The notes under the pieces: model-generated
What the model was told of the DNA's origin: nothing
Databases searched by the model: none
Seen by the model: the letters and a program-made list of their open reading frames with translations, nothing else
Made by a program: the position numbers and the translations under genes
In this document: positions 8,164-17,839 of the stretch, in pieces
Layout of the letters: each line of letters opens with the position of its first letter
Position numbering within the stretch: position 1 is the first letter of the stretch
DNA from: Candidatus Omnitrophota bacterium
Lineage (GTDB): Bacteria > Hinthialibacterota > Hinthialibacteria > Hinthialibacterales > Hinthialibacteraceae
DNA length: 64,000 nt
Reading direction: 5' to 3'
Assembly (NCBI GenBank): GCA_003598175.1
Contig: QZKN01000096.1
Coordinates: forward strand, 1-64,000

Positions 8164-8932
8164 CCGCAATCGCGACGACGCCAAATAAAAAAACGCATCC
8201 CATTACGATCATTTCCCCCCCACTGGTTGGTTTTTCCTGGTAGATATTGGTTTTTTCAGGCAAGAGTACGGGATAAGCCTCGCTCTGACTGCTTTGAGAT
8301 ATATAAACTTGAATTTGCAGGGATTCGGTCGAAGGATAAAATCCTTTTGTATTGATGATTTCATAATCGAACGGCGCATACTGCTGGTAAGGCACGTGGC
8401 CTTCATACCGGACGCCGTTTTGAGCAGCCAAAGTGATTTGTTTCCACCCCGGATTATTCTTGAAATTCAGATCTTCGTATGAAAAGGCGAGCGTGGCGTC
8501 TCGGGGAATCTCATCGGGCAAAGGACATGCGAAGCCAATATCGATTCGCAGGCAATTGATGCCGTTGTGGCCGATGGTCGAATACACATCGCCTAGTTTG
8601 GATTGCAAATGCAATTCGGTTTCGCCGATGCGAATCCGTTGTCTTGCCGCATATTGTCCGGAAATCTCTTCGACGAAGCGGTTCCGTTCCGCGTCGGTGA
8701 TTTTCCCATCGTTGTCCGCATCAAGTTTTTCCGTGGCCTGGTCAGTCGGATTGATCCCTAAAATGACCTGGAAGATCACCACCAGCTCGGACGGAGTCAG
8801 AATCAGTTCCGCGCATCGATCAATGCTTTCCGGATGCAACGCATGAGAGAAAGTAAGCATCGGCGTTGATGCCATGATGGTCAAAAGGACCGCGACGGGA
8901 ATGAAATTATGAGTTTTTCTATTTTGTGCCAT
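8138..8932 (-). CDS. Membrane-anchored extracytoplasmic protein with EF-hand-like motif
   Basis: I do not recognise a named family. The chain of about 264 residues begins with a signal peptide (hydrophobic stretch IPVAVLLTIMASTPMLTF), followed by a segment with LDADNDGKITDAERNRF. That segment has the D-x-D-x-D-G spacing of a calcium-binding EF-hand or dockerin-like loop. A beta-rich middle follows, and the chain ends in one membrane span (VMGCVFLFGVVAIAAIYF) with the basic tail RIRR. The topology implies a periplasmic domain anchored at its C-terminus. The start lies inside the end of the upstream DUF1015 gene (14-base overlap), so the two are probably translationally coupled. The 3' end overlaps the WecA-like gene by 26 bases. 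Confidence 0.7.
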   Translation of the reverse strand: MAQNRKTHNFIPVAVLLTIMASTPMLTFSHALHPESIDRCAELILTPSELVVIFQVILGINPTDQATEKLDADNDGKITDAERNRFVEEISGQYAARQRIRIGETELHLQSKLGDVYSTIGHNGINCLRIDIGFACPLPDEIPRDATLAFSYEDLNFKNNPGWKQITLAAQNGVRYEGHVPYQQYAPFDYEIINTKGFYPSTESLQIQVYISQSSQSEAYPVLLPEKTNIYQEKPTSGGEMIVMGCVFLFGVVAIAAIYFRIRR

Positions 8933-10238
8933 TTTCCGCAAGTGACCGCAACACCAAACCTGTAGGGATTTTTGGATAAAAATCAGTTGACTTTTGAGGC
9001 ATTCGCACCCCGGAGAGAGAGACTTCGAATACTGTTTGCGGTGAAATCTTTCCTAAAATGAAGGCGGCTTGAAAATGCCCCTCTCGAACCATGGCGATCG
9101 CTTCGTTTGCCTCGCGTACGTAGCGGATTTTATTCGCCGACTCTTCCGCGGACATGCCAAGGCAGGAAGAGAGAATGAAACGGTGCAGAATCGATACGTT
9201 CAAATCGCGTATCGGCTGCGGAATATCAGCGAGTGCGGGCGCCGTTATACCTGTTTTCAACGTATATAACGCGGATTCTTTCGCGGAAACCACCGCGATT
9301 GCGTTTTGGTTGTTCGATTGCGCTATCGTGCGGTGGATCGCGATGGAATCGGGCTGATTCATGGGAATTATGTCGCAAAAAGAGGATGCTTCCTTCCGAA
9401 GCTGCTCAAACCAACGATCCGGCATGGTTTCAATGACGCGATGCGTTGGCAGAACCAGCAGGTCGGGGCTTTCGACCGGCGTCATATAAGCAAGCACCCA
9501 TCCCCATGCTTCCTCGGCAGGATTTTTTCCGCTTTGTTCCATCATTTCCCGCCGGTAATTCAATGCGGTTTCGTAGCGATGATGCCCGTCGGCGATGACT
9601 AACTTTCGATGGGTAAAGAATTGTGTAATTTCACGAATTTTATCTTTGTCGGTAACGGCAATTAATATATGTTCCTGTTTTTCCGTGTCGTGAAATCGGG
9701 CCAGTTGGGTGTCACCGAAATCAAACAATTGTTCCCATGTATTCAAATCTCCATCCCCTAATAAAAAAATGGGGGAAAGATTCATTTTCGTCGCGCGCGT
9801 CAGACGAAGCCGATCCGCTTTAGGGCCTTCGAAGGTATGCTCATGCGCGAATGCGCCTTCGTGTTCGTCCAGCAACAACGCGCCGAAAAATCCTTTTCGC
9901 GTATACATCCTGCCTTCGAAAGGAAAACGTTGTTGATAAAGGTACAGGCAATTCGGATCTTGCCGCAGGATGCCTGTATTTTTCCATTGTTGCAGGTAAT
10001 TCATGGATTGGGCGTACCACTCGCCGGATTCGTTTTCCGTCGATTGCGTTGCCACATCGGTCTCATTTTCGCTTGGGGGCGGGAGGATCAGCCGGATGAC
10101 GTTGAAATCGCTGCATTCCCATAAAAGTTTGCGTTCGGTTTTCGATACTTTATCATAAGGTGGGGAGATGACCGTGGAGAGATTATCGATTTGTTCGAGG
10201 TTATATCGGATTCCCGGAAATGGACTGATTGTAACCAT
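8919..10238 (-). CDS. DUF1015 family protein
   Basis: A 439-residue protein whose N-terminus, with FPGIRYN, ISPPYDKVSKTERKLL and NVIRLILPP, is the typical opening of DUF1015 (PF06245). The central IADGHHRYETALNYR motif is the most conserved part of the family, and the C-terminal region FYPKIPTGLVLRSL also fits. The family is widespread in bacteria and often sits beside serine-biosynthesis genes, but its activity is not established; the GHHR motif suggests an enzyme or a metal or phosphate site. The start ATG at 10238 gives the standard family N-terminus; an upstream in-frame extension of 63 residues is not conserved-looking. It overlaps the next gene in the same direction. Confidence 0.9.
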   Translation of the reverse strand: MVTISPFPGIRYNLEQIDNLSTVISPPYDKVSKTERKLLWECSDFNVIRLILPPPSENETDVATQSTENESGEWYAQSMNYLQQWKNTGILRQDPNCLYLYQQRFPFEGRMYTRKGFFGALLLDEHEGAFAHEHTFEGPKADRLRLTRATKMNLSPIFLLGDGDLNTWEQLFDFGDTQLARFHDTEKQEHILIAVTDKDKIREITQFFTHRKLVIADGHHRYETALNYRREMMEQSGKNPAEEAWGWVLAYMTPVESPDLLVLPTHRVIETMPDRWFEQLRKEASSFCDIIPMNQPDSIAIHRTIAQSNNQNAIAVVSAKESALYTLKTGITAPALADIPQPIRDLNVSILHRFILSSCLGMSAEESANKIRYVREANEAIAMVREGHFQAAFILGKISPQTVFEVSLSGVRMPQKSTDFYPKIPTGLVLRSLAENGTK

Positions 10239-10487
10239 AATATCCTTTGCAATTGAGTGGTCTTCAGATTGTATTTTGTTTGATGGCGAATCGAGAACAA
10301 TAAAGTATACTTGAATTCCGGCTTTTCGCGAATAGGAAAACCGATACAAAATGCGCTTTCCAGCACACAAACACTGAGGGACGCTCCTGAATATCATTAA
10401 TGATAACGAATATCGGTAAAAAATCAATTATGGAATCGCTCGATAAATTATTTCCTTTGCGATGGATCAACAAAAAAGAGGGAACGC

Positions 10488-13130
10488 TCAAAATGAAGGA
10501 ACATCGATATCCATGGAGTTGATCAATATGTTGGTAACTGCCTGTTGATAGGAAGCGCTATCGACTTTTTGATGAATGGGGCAGTTCCCTTTGGGTTCGG
10601 TTCCCGCGACGAATGGCAGCTGTTGCACGGTTTTCGAAGGACAGGATGCGGTTGCCTTATGACCCGACGCCGTGCAAATCGAGGCGAATTGAATGCCTTC
10701 GGGGGGAAGGATTTCGCCGAACATGTCCGATCTCAATTCATACGCTTGTTTCATGAAATCCATCCAAACCGGCAAGGCCACTTTCGATCCGGTCATTTTT
10801 ACGCCGAGAGAGCGTTGGAAATCATCGTATCCCATATAGACGATGCACAGCAAATCTTTCGAGTATCCGGCATACCATGCATAGGTGCAGGCATCCGTGG
10901 TTCCGGTTTTTCCGACGCTGAAAAACGGTAACTCTTTCGCCGGTTCGCCGGTTCCTTCCTCGACGACGCCGCGCAATAGGTAAGTGATTAAATAGGCCAC
11001 TTCCGGTTTCAGCCGTTTGGTTTGCGTATACGATTGTTTGAATTCGTAAATCAAATCGGGAAAGGTTCTTCGCGAGTCTTTGCGTGCGTGCACTTTGTCG
11101 ACCAAATGCAGCCGAACAAAATCTCCGTTATTGGCCAGGACCGCATAGGCCTGCGCCAAATCGAATGGCGTCGTTCCGGAAGTGCCCAAGGCAATGGATA
11201 AATTGGAATCCGTGATGGTGAATTCGAAAATGTCGCGGCAAAAATTCTTGACGGTTTCGATTCCTTTGGTGCGACTGTCGCGAAAATTATCCAATAGCCA
11301 GACGCTGGCGGCGTTTAGGGAATGAATGAGGGAATAACGAAGGGTTACGTTGCCATAATATTCGCCATAAAAATTTTGCGGGATCCAACCGGTCCAATAT
11401 TCTTTTTTGATATCCTTTAAGATCGATGCAACTGTCCATCGTTTTACCGGATCCGCCAGCGCCGCCGTATACATCAGCGGTTTAAACGCGCTTCCCGGCT
11501 GTACGGTGGAAGCCTGGATGGCGCGAATGAACTGGCCGGCGTTTTTATTGTCATAGAAATCATAGCCGCCCACCAATGCCAGAACGTTTCCGGTCGAGGG
11601 TTGAACCGCAATCAAAGCTCCTTGCACATACCGCTCTTCCGCCAGTTGCAGTTGGATATCGGCGCCTTCCTGAACCGCTTTGACGCGGATGAAATAATCG
11701 GGATGGAGAAGATCAAATTCGTCCAGCCAGGTTTTGTCGGGAATGACGGCAACGGTGAAAGGTCCTTTTCCATCCTGCACGTTCGGAACGGTCACTTGAA
11801 TCGTGCCTTCGGCTGGATTGAATGCAGAGACGATTTTGGCGTCATAGACTTCGCCCACCTGCAATCGCGTGGGACCGGAGCGATTGGCGCCGCGATAATC
11901 CGGGCGTCCCCAATCCCGTCCCCCTTTCAAACGGCGGGCGCGTTCGTGTTCTTCGATTCCCCGGCGCAAGGATTTTTCCGCCGCTGCCTGCAATTCCGGG
12001 TCGATGGTGGTTTCGATGTCGTAGCCCTGCCCGTAAATTTCGATGGGGATGCCGTCCGCCCGTTTGATTCTGCCTTCATCGAATTGACGGACAATCGACC
12101 AGGAATAATAAGGGAAAAGCGCGATTTGCGAGCGTCGCGTCGCTTGCGTATCCAATTGAAATGGTTCTTGGATCGCCTGTTCGCATTCTTCCTCGGTAAT
12201 GACGCCTGCTTTCAACATGGCGCGCAGAACCACTTCCGTTCGCTTTTGGGCGGCGTCAAGGTTCTTGGTCGGCGAAAAACGGTTTGGCAGTTGCAGCATC
12301 CCCGCCAGAAGTGCGCATTCCTTGAGATTCAAATCGGAAATATTTTTCCCGAAATACGATTCCGCCGCGCGCGCCACGCCGAAAATATTGCCGCCGAGGA
12401 AAACCTGATTCAAATAGATTTCCAGAATTTCATCCTTGGTGTAGCGTTTTTCGATTTGCAAGGTCAACAACACTTCGTAAAGTTTTTGTGTGTAAGAACG
12501 CAAGCCGACTTTCGGCAGTTGATAGGGTAAATGTTCGTTTTTGATCAAATCTTCGGCCAGTTGGATGGTGATCGTGCTGGCGCCTTCGCGAATGCGGCCG
12601 CTCTTGAAGTTGACATAAGCCGCGCGAAGGATATCTTTCGGGCTGATTCCAAAATGTTCATAAAAGCGGATATCTTCCTTGGCGATAACCGCCTTGATCA
12701 GATATTCGGGCATGGAGGAAAGGGGGACGACTTCGCGATTTTGTTTGGGGCTGAAAAAATCCGCGATCAGTGTTTTCCGCTCGCCGCCCGAATACATTCT
12801 CGACGGCATCCACGGGCGGTAGTCTTCCAAATAGGGAATCGCCGGCAGCTGTTCCAGGTAATGATTGAATATCCCCACGGCGCTGCCAACCAAAACTCCC
12901 ATCATGATGACGAAAAAGCCGGCTACGAAATAAAATCCTTTTCGCCCCCTTTTTTTTGTGATTGTGGGAGTTGGTACCTTTGTTTCCTCCAGGATTCTGA
13001 CTTGGGGCAGACGAGAGGAGGGAGGCACATACCGCTCCGTCAAATTGGTAGTGGCCACACCCGCCATGGGAGGTAAACTTTGAGATGGTTTTCTCGTTGT
13101 TGGCTTTGTGTTCACGACTTTTTTCATCAT
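10488..13130 (-). CDS. Class A penicillin-binding protein (PBP1A-type)
   Basis: Bifunctional peptidoglycan synthase of 880 residues: a glycosyltransferase 51 domain polymerises lipid II and a transpeptidase domain cross-links peptides in the periplasm. A basic, proline-rich cytoplasmic tail (1-65) precedes a membrane span (66-88). The GT51 motif KEDIRFYEHFG (about 151-161) is present, then GASTITIQLAEDL, then KDEILEIYLNQVFLG. An OB-like insert (about 420-480) leads to the transpeptidase motifs PGSAFKPL (nucleophile Ser and Lys), SLN and KTGTT. The C-terminal tail carries spaced cysteines (ICTASG, SCPS, GNCPIH). The second GT51 motif departs from the usual GGSTITQQLAKN. The gene stands alone with about 250 bases on each side. 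Confidence 0.93.
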   Translation of the reverse strand: MMKKVVNTKPTTRKPSQSLPPMAGVATTNLTERYVPPSSRLPQVRILEETKVPTPTITKKRGRKGFYFVAGFFVIMMGVLVGSAVGIFNHYLEQLPAIPYLEDYRPWMPSRMYSGGERKTLIADFFSPKQNREVVPLSSMPEYLIKAVIAKEDIRFYEHFGISPKDILRAAYVNFKSGRIREGASTITIQLAEDLIKNEHLPYQLPKVGLRSYTQKLYEVLLTLQIEKRYTKDEILEIYLNQVFLGGNIFGVARAAESYFGKNISDLNLKECALLAGMLQLPNRFSPTKNLDAAQKRTEVVLRAMLKAGVITEEECEQAIQEPFQLDTQATRRSQIALFPYYSWSIVRQFDEGRIKRADGIPIEIYGQGYDIETTIDPELQAAAEKSLRRGIEEHERARRLKGGRDWGRPDYRGANRSGPTRLQVGEVYDAKIVSAFNPAEGTIQVTVPNVQDGKGPFTVAVIPDKTWLDEFDLLHPDYFIRVKAVQEGADIQLQLAEERYVQGALIAVQPSTGNVLALVGGYDFYDNKNAGQFIRAIQASTVQPGSAFKPLMYTAALADPVKRWTVASILKDIKKEYWTGWIPQNFYGEYYGNVTLRYSLIHSLNAASVWLLDNFRDSRTKGIETVKNFCRDIFEFTITDSNLSIALGTSGTTPFDLAQAYAVLANNGDFVRLHLVDKVHARKDSRRTFPDLIYEFKQSYTQTKRLKPEVAYLITYLLRGVVEEGTGEPAKELPFFSVGKTGTTDACTYAWYAGYSKDLLCIVYMGYDDFQRSLGVKMTGSKVALPVWMDFMKQAYELRSDMFGEILPPEGIQFASICTASGHKATASCPSKTVQQLPFVAGTEPKGNCPIHQKVDSASYQQAVTNILINSMDIDVPSF

Positions 13131-13379
13131 GGTTTCTTGAAAAAAAAACGCTTGACCTTATCGATCCATTAAACAGATCGCAATCATTCCAATGAAAGGT
13201 TTATGCGATTACCTTCATGTAAATAATCGTATCAGACGATCTCACTTCTCCAAATATTCATTACATAATGGGATAATCTTCTCATTCTTTCTCATTATTT
13301 TAACATGGTTCGGACAAATAGGAATATGGAATCGAAGATTGTAGGACTAATATGGATCAAATCGTTGCATCTGCCAGGA

Positions 13380-15155
13380 TTATCGATGCGATTCCGTCGT
13401 CAACTGATGAATTTGCGCCTTGCCCATCACCGAATTGCCGATGACGAGTTCGTCGGAAGTCATTAGTTCCTGTTTTTCAATGGATCGTTCCCTTGCCCTA
13501 ACCTCTTTGATAAATTGTTGCCTCCAAATGCCGTTTAACAATCCGTCTTCGATGGGTGGAGTGAACCATTCGTGACGTAAGCGATAAAAAAAGTTGGTGA
13601 TGCTGCCTTCGGTCACGTGGCCTTTTTCATTCACAAAGAATACCTCGAAAAAATCGTTGTCCAACGCGGTTCTTCGTTCCCGGTCATACATTTTCCGATT
13701 CGTGGTCTTGTGAAAAAGAAAAGGATTCGCCGAATCGATCGGTTTGTCCGACACAATTACGCGAACCGTGGGTGGGGGAATCGTAACGGAACGATGGGTG
13801 ATCACCATCTCACCGTTTTCCGACAATTGCAGCCGTACGGCGCAGGGGCCGGCCTGGCGTCTTGCATATTGTTGCAGTAAGCAAATTATCTTTGAACGAT
13901 CGATAGGAAAGTTCCAATAATCCGCTGACATTTCAAGACGATCCAGATGGTCCACGAAGAATCGGTAATGCCCGTGTTCATCCAACAACAACGTTTCAAG
14001 CAAGGCAAATTGCACAGGTGTGGAATGAATAAATTGAATTTTGGTCAGATTTTCCTCATATTCCTCCGTGGACGTGGAATCCCACAAAATTCCGCCGCCG
14101 ATGCCGAGTCTGTATTGATTCTGCTGTCGATATAGCGTGCGGATGGCGACGTTGAAGTCGAAATCGCCGTTTGGATACAGAATTCCCAACGCGCCGCAAT
14201 AGACGCCGCGGGGGGATTTTTCCAGATCGCGAATGATTTGCATGGTTCGATGTTTGGGCGCGCCGGTGATGGAGGCGGCGGGAAATGTGGCGGCAAAAAT
14301 GGCGGAAAGCGGGGTGTCTGCGATCAATTGCCCGCGAACCGTGCTGGTCATTTGAAATAATGTGCGGTATCGTTCGATTTTGAACAAATCGGATGCGATG
14401 ACGCTTCCGAATCGACAGATTTTGCCGAAATCATTGCGCATCATGTCGAGAATCATGAGATTTTCGGATTGATTTTTTTCATTGTGCTTTAATTCTTCCG
14501 CGAGTTTTCGATCTTCCGATGGAAAACGCCCGCGTTTCGCAGTTCCTTTCATTGGCCGAGATTCCAATAGGTTTCCCCGTTTGCGCAGAAACAATTCCGG
14601 CGAGAGGGAAAGGACGCTCCATGTTCCCGCGTTCAAGAACGCGGAATAAGGAACCGGCTGGGATAGTTCCATACAATGAAAAAAATCTTCCGGCGATTCG
14701 CCGAATTCGAAATCCGCTCGTTGGGTAAAGTTGACTTGATACGTTTCCCCTGCCGCGATTTTTTGCCGTATGGTTTCGATGGTTTGTTGATATGCATCCT
14801 GCGAGAGGGAAAATTGAATAGGGGGAAGCCGGCAAGGCGTGAATTCGTATTCATTTTTCGCAACGAAGTGCAAATCGTGTTCAGCGATGATGCCGAACCA
14901 AAGATAGGGAAATTCGGGATAAAGAGACGAATGAACGGGGAGTCCGAACGCGGCGGCGGCTTCGTATGCGAGAAATCCAATGGCCGTATTCCCTTTTTGA
15001 ATTGCGACCGTCAGTTCTTCGATTGCCGGGAGCACTTCGCTTGCCTGACGCGCTTGGATGATGGGATGAAGCCGTTCGGCGAGAATCCACTTGCCGTCAT
15101 TTCGCCATGCGTGACCGGTCAAAATGGCTTTTTCTGTTTCGTGTAAGACGTCCAT
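13380..15155 (-). CDS. pabBC: Aminodeoxychorismate synthase component I fused to aminodeoxychorismate lyase
   Basis: One 591-residue polypeptide carries two steps of p-aminobenzoate (folate) synthesis. Residues 1 to about 385 are PabB: the chorismate-binding motifs RPMKGTAKRGR, ENLMILDMMRNDFGKI, FQMTSTVRGQL and FPAASITGAPKHRTMQ are clear. Residues about 390-591 are a class IV aminotransferase fold: LLETLLLDEHG at its start, the pyridoxal-phosphate lysine in FHKTTNRKMYDRER, and VTEGSITNFFYR. The fusion is known from other bacteria. The glutamine amidotransferase subunit PabA is not encoded nearby, so it must lie elsewhere or ammonia is used. A methyltransferase gene starts upstream, 14 bases away, in the same direction. 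Confidence 0.92.
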   Translation of the reverse strand: MDVLHETEKAILTGHAWRNDGKWILAERLHPIIQARQASEVLPAIEELTVAIQKGNTAIGFLAYEAAAAFGLPVHSSLYPEFPYLWFGIIAEHDLHFVAKNEYEFTPCRLPPIQFSLSQDAYQQTIETIRQKIAAGETYQVNFTQRADFEFGESPEDFFHCMELSQPVPYSAFLNAGTWSVLSLSPELFLRKRGNLLESRPMKGTAKRGRFPSEDRKLAEELKHNEKNQSENLMILDMMRNDFGKICRFGSVIASDLFKIERYRTLFQMTSTVRGQLIADTPLSAIFAATFPAASITGAPKHRTMQIIRDLEKSPRGVYCGALGILYPNGDFDFNVAIRTLYRQQNQYRLGIGGGILWDSTSTEEYEENLTKIQFIHSTPVQFALLETLLLDEHGHYRFFVDHLDRLEMSADYWNFPIDRSKIICLLQQYARRQAGPCAVRLQLSENGEMVITHRSVTIPPPTVRVIVSDKPIDSANPFLFHKTTNRKMYDRERRTALDNDFFEVFFVNEKGHVTEGSITNFFYRLRHEWFTPPIEDGLLNGIWRQQFIKEVRARERSIEKQELMTSDELVIGNSVMGKAQIHQLTTESHR

Positions 15156-15169
15156 GACTCGAGCCGCCG

Positions 15170-15940
15170 TTATTCGGGCTTGTATGCCGCCAGCATGGCG
15201 CGTTCGCTATAATTCGAATAGGGCTCCGCATCGAAATTTCCATATACGCGATCGACGTTCAGGCCGGCTTGTGTTGCCAGCAGGGAGAGTTCCCATCCGT
15301 TAAACAACCAGGGGCGATATAAGTAACTGCGTTTGTTGCCTTTATCGTCGGTCACCGTGATCAGATTGTTGAGTCGGCGTCCGTTGTCGAGAACCGTGCG
15401 TTCTTCGCGCACGAAAAGGCCCGCCTGTTCGGATTCGTAAACGCAATTCAAGCGGGGCTCAATGAAATGCCGGTTCATTACATCGATTAAAACTTTTCCA
15501 CCTTTTTTGAGTACGCGAGCGAATTCTTTCATGATTAGTAAATTTTCGTCGTTATTTTCTCCGTAACCGTAGCTGCTGAACATGCAGATCACGAAGTCGA
15601 ACATTTCGGAGCGGAACGGATTTTGTTGCATAAGTCCCCGAGTGAAGGAAGGCATGACGCACTTTTTCGGGAGATGTTCGGCTCCGCGTACGGCTTGTTG
15701 GATCAAATAGGCGGAAATATCCAATCCGAAAACGGTATGGCCCCGCCCCGCCAGCACTAAACTATGCCGTCCCGCTCCGCACGGCGCATCCAGAATGGGT
15801 TGACCGTTTTTCCAGGCGAACACCCGTTCGCAAAAGTCCAACTCTCGCTCCGTTCTTTCCGGCCCGGTCATATCCCGATAAATTGTCAGGTAGTCCGGTG
15901 AATTGAAGAATCGAAACCACCAATCGTTTTTTGTTTTCAT
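15170..15940 (-). CDS. Class I SAM-dependent methyltransferase
   Basis: A 256-residue Rossmann-fold methyltransferase. The SAM-binding glycine motif is ILDAPCGAGRHSLVLAGRG (about 46-64), followed by the acidic end of strand 2 in FGLDIS and a post-motif FDFVICMFSSYGY that resembles the acceptor loop. VLKKGGKVLIDVMN forms the usual motif III region. The substrate cannot be inferred. The N-terminal WWFRFFNSPDYLTIYRD is seen in methyltransferases often found in sugar or small-molecule operons. I chose the ATG at 15940; a TTG at 15952 would add four residues. It lies 14 bases upstream of pabBC and the two probably share a transcript. Confidence 0.85.
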   Translation of the reverse strand: MKTKNDWWFRFFNSPDYLTIYRDMTGPERTERELDFCERVFAWKNGQPILDAPCGAGRHSLVLAGRGHTVFGLDISAYLIQQAVRGAEHLPKKCVMPSFTRGLMQQNPFRSEMFDFVICMFSSYGYGENNDENLLIMKEFARVLKKGGKVLIDVMNRHFIEPRLNCVYESEQAGLFVREERTVLDNGRRLNNLITVTDDKGNKRSYLYRPWLFNGWELSLLATQAGLNVDRVYGNFDAEPYSNYSERAMLAAYKPE

Positions 15941-16186
15941 CAGCGTGCGCAATCACGGTTTTTCGGCGGCGTTTCCGACAGGTGCAGTGATCGGATGTTA
16001 AAACACGAGAGCCAGTTGGGTTTCCGTTTCTTGAAATTGTGTTTTTTTATCACGTGATCCAATGAATGGATTGTTCGAATCAGTCCCAATCTACAAAAAA
16101 ATGCACAACAGACTATAATAACAGGGAATTGCGGTTCATGATAGTCGATATGAAATCCTTTTCGGTCAATGTGGAGTTTGGAACAT

Positions 16187-17158
16187 ATGGAAAGTTATGT
16201 GCAGACCGCTGTGCAGATGAAAGAAGATGTTCTCTCCGAATTCGAGAGATCGTTTCCGGAAATCGCCGGAAATGATCCGTACAAGGCAAAGCCCAATGTG
16301 TTGCGCGTTCTCGACAATATCGAAATCGTGTTTCGTAATTCCGCGAAGCAAAAAATTTTTTCCGAACGCGTGCGGGGCATTCAAAAATCTCGCTTGGACG
16401 GAGATGAAATCTTATCCGCTTATCTGACAACTGACGATAATGATAGTTATAACGACAGTTTGAATTCCATCGGGTGTTCGAAAAAAATCTGTTTTTTTCT
16501 CTTCACTTCACGCTACAACGGTTTTGGATTGGTGGAACGAACCAAATATACGGACATCCTGCGGAAACAGGAGACCTTGTGTCCCGCCAAGAACGTCGAA
16601 ATTTACAACGTGAAGAAAATTCTTGCCGATTTTATGGTGGAAGGGAATCCGACGTATGCGAATATTCAGCCTCTGGTCACTCGCTATGTTCAGGCGTTGC
16701 GCGCGTTGTTGGATAGCCAGCGAAACATATATCAATGCGAAGCCGAGTTGAACGAAATTTTTGCCGATTGTCTGGATGAATTCGCTCAAACCGGATTGAA
16801 TCCGGACAAAGTCAAACTCAATCCCGTCAGTATGAAAGCCATGCTTCAGGTGTTCAATGATTTGAGAAAACGAGGATTGGAAATTCCTGAAATCAAGCAA
16901 AATGAAACGAACGAACCCATCCGTTCCATCTGCGTTGAATTGCGGGACCATCAACAAAATTTATTGGATGAATGTGATATTCTACAGGATGTGGTCCATT
17001 TCCTCGACGATGTCATTCTTTATATCGAAAAGGCGAAACAAGCGGAAGAACGGGCCCAATCCGCAAAAGAAAAAAAGGAGGCGGGAGAAGACGTGGGCGC
17101 TTTCGCCGCGTTCAGGGAAACTTTTTCCAGCAAATTCAACGAATGGCTCAATCGTTGA
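16187..17158 (+). CDS. Hypothetical helical cytoplasmic protein
   Basis: I do not recognise this 323-residue protein. It has no signal peptide or membrane span. Much of it appears helical, with a charged, coiled-coil-like C-terminus (YIEKAKQAEERAQSAKEK). A hydrophobic strand, KKICFFLFTSRYNGFG, sits about one third in. The ATG at 16187 is preceded by a GGAG about ten bases upstream, which supports it over the ATG at 16169. Its stop codon directly abuts the stop of the convergent coaB gene, with no intergenic bases. It has no obvious link to its neighbours. Confidence 0.7.
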   Translation: MESYVQTAVQMKEDVLSEFERSFPEIAGNDPYKAKPNVLRVLDNIEIVFRNSAKQKIFSERVRGIQKSRLDGDEILSAYLTTDDNDSYNDSLNSIGCSKKICFFLFTSRYNGFGLVERTKYTDILRKQETLCPAKNVEIYNVKKILADFMVEGNPTYANIQPLVTRYVQALRALLDSQRNIYQCEAELNEIFADCLDEFAQTGLNPDKVKLNPVSMKAMLQVFNDLRKRGLEIPEIKQNETNEPIRSICVELRDHQQNLLDECDILQDVVHFLDDVILYIEKAKQAEERAQSAKEKKEAGEDVGAFAAFRETFSSKFNEWLNR

Positions 17159-17824
17159 TTAGCGCAAATGGCGCGCCAGCCGTTCGACGATTTTTCGCGC
17201 GACGGCTTCCCGGGTGGATAGAGGTTCGGAAACGATGATTTCTCTCTCGTTGATGCGTTCGACGAGTATGCCGCTATGATTCTTCTCGGTTACCTCTTCC
17301 GTGCGATTGGCCAGCACCATCGCCGCATCGCTGCGCCGGATCAGATCTTCGGCTTTGGCGATTAATTCATCCTGCGTAATGTTCGTCTCCAATTTGAATC
17401 CGACGATGAGCACCTGAGTATCCCATTTGCGGATTTGTTCGATGATTTTCATCGAACGTTTCAGCGTGATTTGCCAACGCTCGTCTTGTGAGGATTTTTT
17501 GTTTTCGAGCATGGTTTCCGGCACGTAATCCAACACCGCCGCCGCCATGAGCAGCGCATCTATGCGATTGGTTGCAAGACAACGTTGAATCAGCGCGGCC
17601 AAATCGTCGACGGTTTCAAACGAATGGATGGTCAAGGCCGGCGAGTCGGATGAAGGCGTCAGGCTTGTCCGTCCCGCGCAATAGTGCACAATGGCGCCCT
17701 GCCGAAGACATTCCTCCGCCAGGGCGCAGCCCATTTTGCCGCTGGAACGATTGACGATGCTACGCACGCTGTCAAGCGGAGCAAAGGTCGGGCCGGCAGT
17801 GATCAGGATTTGTCGTCCATGCAT
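17159..17824 (-). CDS. coaB: Standalone phosphopantothenate--cysteine ligase
   Basis: CoaB joins 4'-phosphopantothenate and cysteine in coenzyme A synthesis. The 221-residue protein begins with ILITAGPTFAPLDSVRSIVNRSSGKMG, the hallmark nucleotide-binding opening of the CoaB half of Dfp (shown here as the segment from about residue 5). It also has AAAVLDYVPE and LIVGFKLET, which match the family. The N-terminal CoaC decarboxylase half of the usual bifunctional CoaBC is absent, and no coaC gene is visible nearby; separate CoaB and CoaC are known in several phyla. An ATG at 17824 and a GTG at 17833 are both possible starts. It is 15 bases downstream of the HTH-EIIA gene, so both are probably co-transcribed. 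Confidence 0.88.
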   Translation of the reverse strand: MHGRQILITAGPTFAPLDSVRSIVNRSSGKMGCALAEECLRQGAIVHYCAGRTSLTPSSDSPALTIHSFETVDDLAALIQRCLATNRIDALLMAAAVLDYVPETMLENKKSSQDERWQITLKRSMKIIEQIRKWDTQVLIVGFKLETNITQDELIAKAEDLIRRSDAAMVLANRTEEVTEKNHSGILVERINEREIIVSEPLSTREAVARKIVERLARHLR

Positions 17825-17839
17825 TGGCAACACTTGACT

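Noticed and set aside
11601-12530. Long open frame antisense to the penicillin-binding protein gene
   Set aside because: It has no ribosome-binding site or recognisable domains and is a by-product of codon usage on the real gene.
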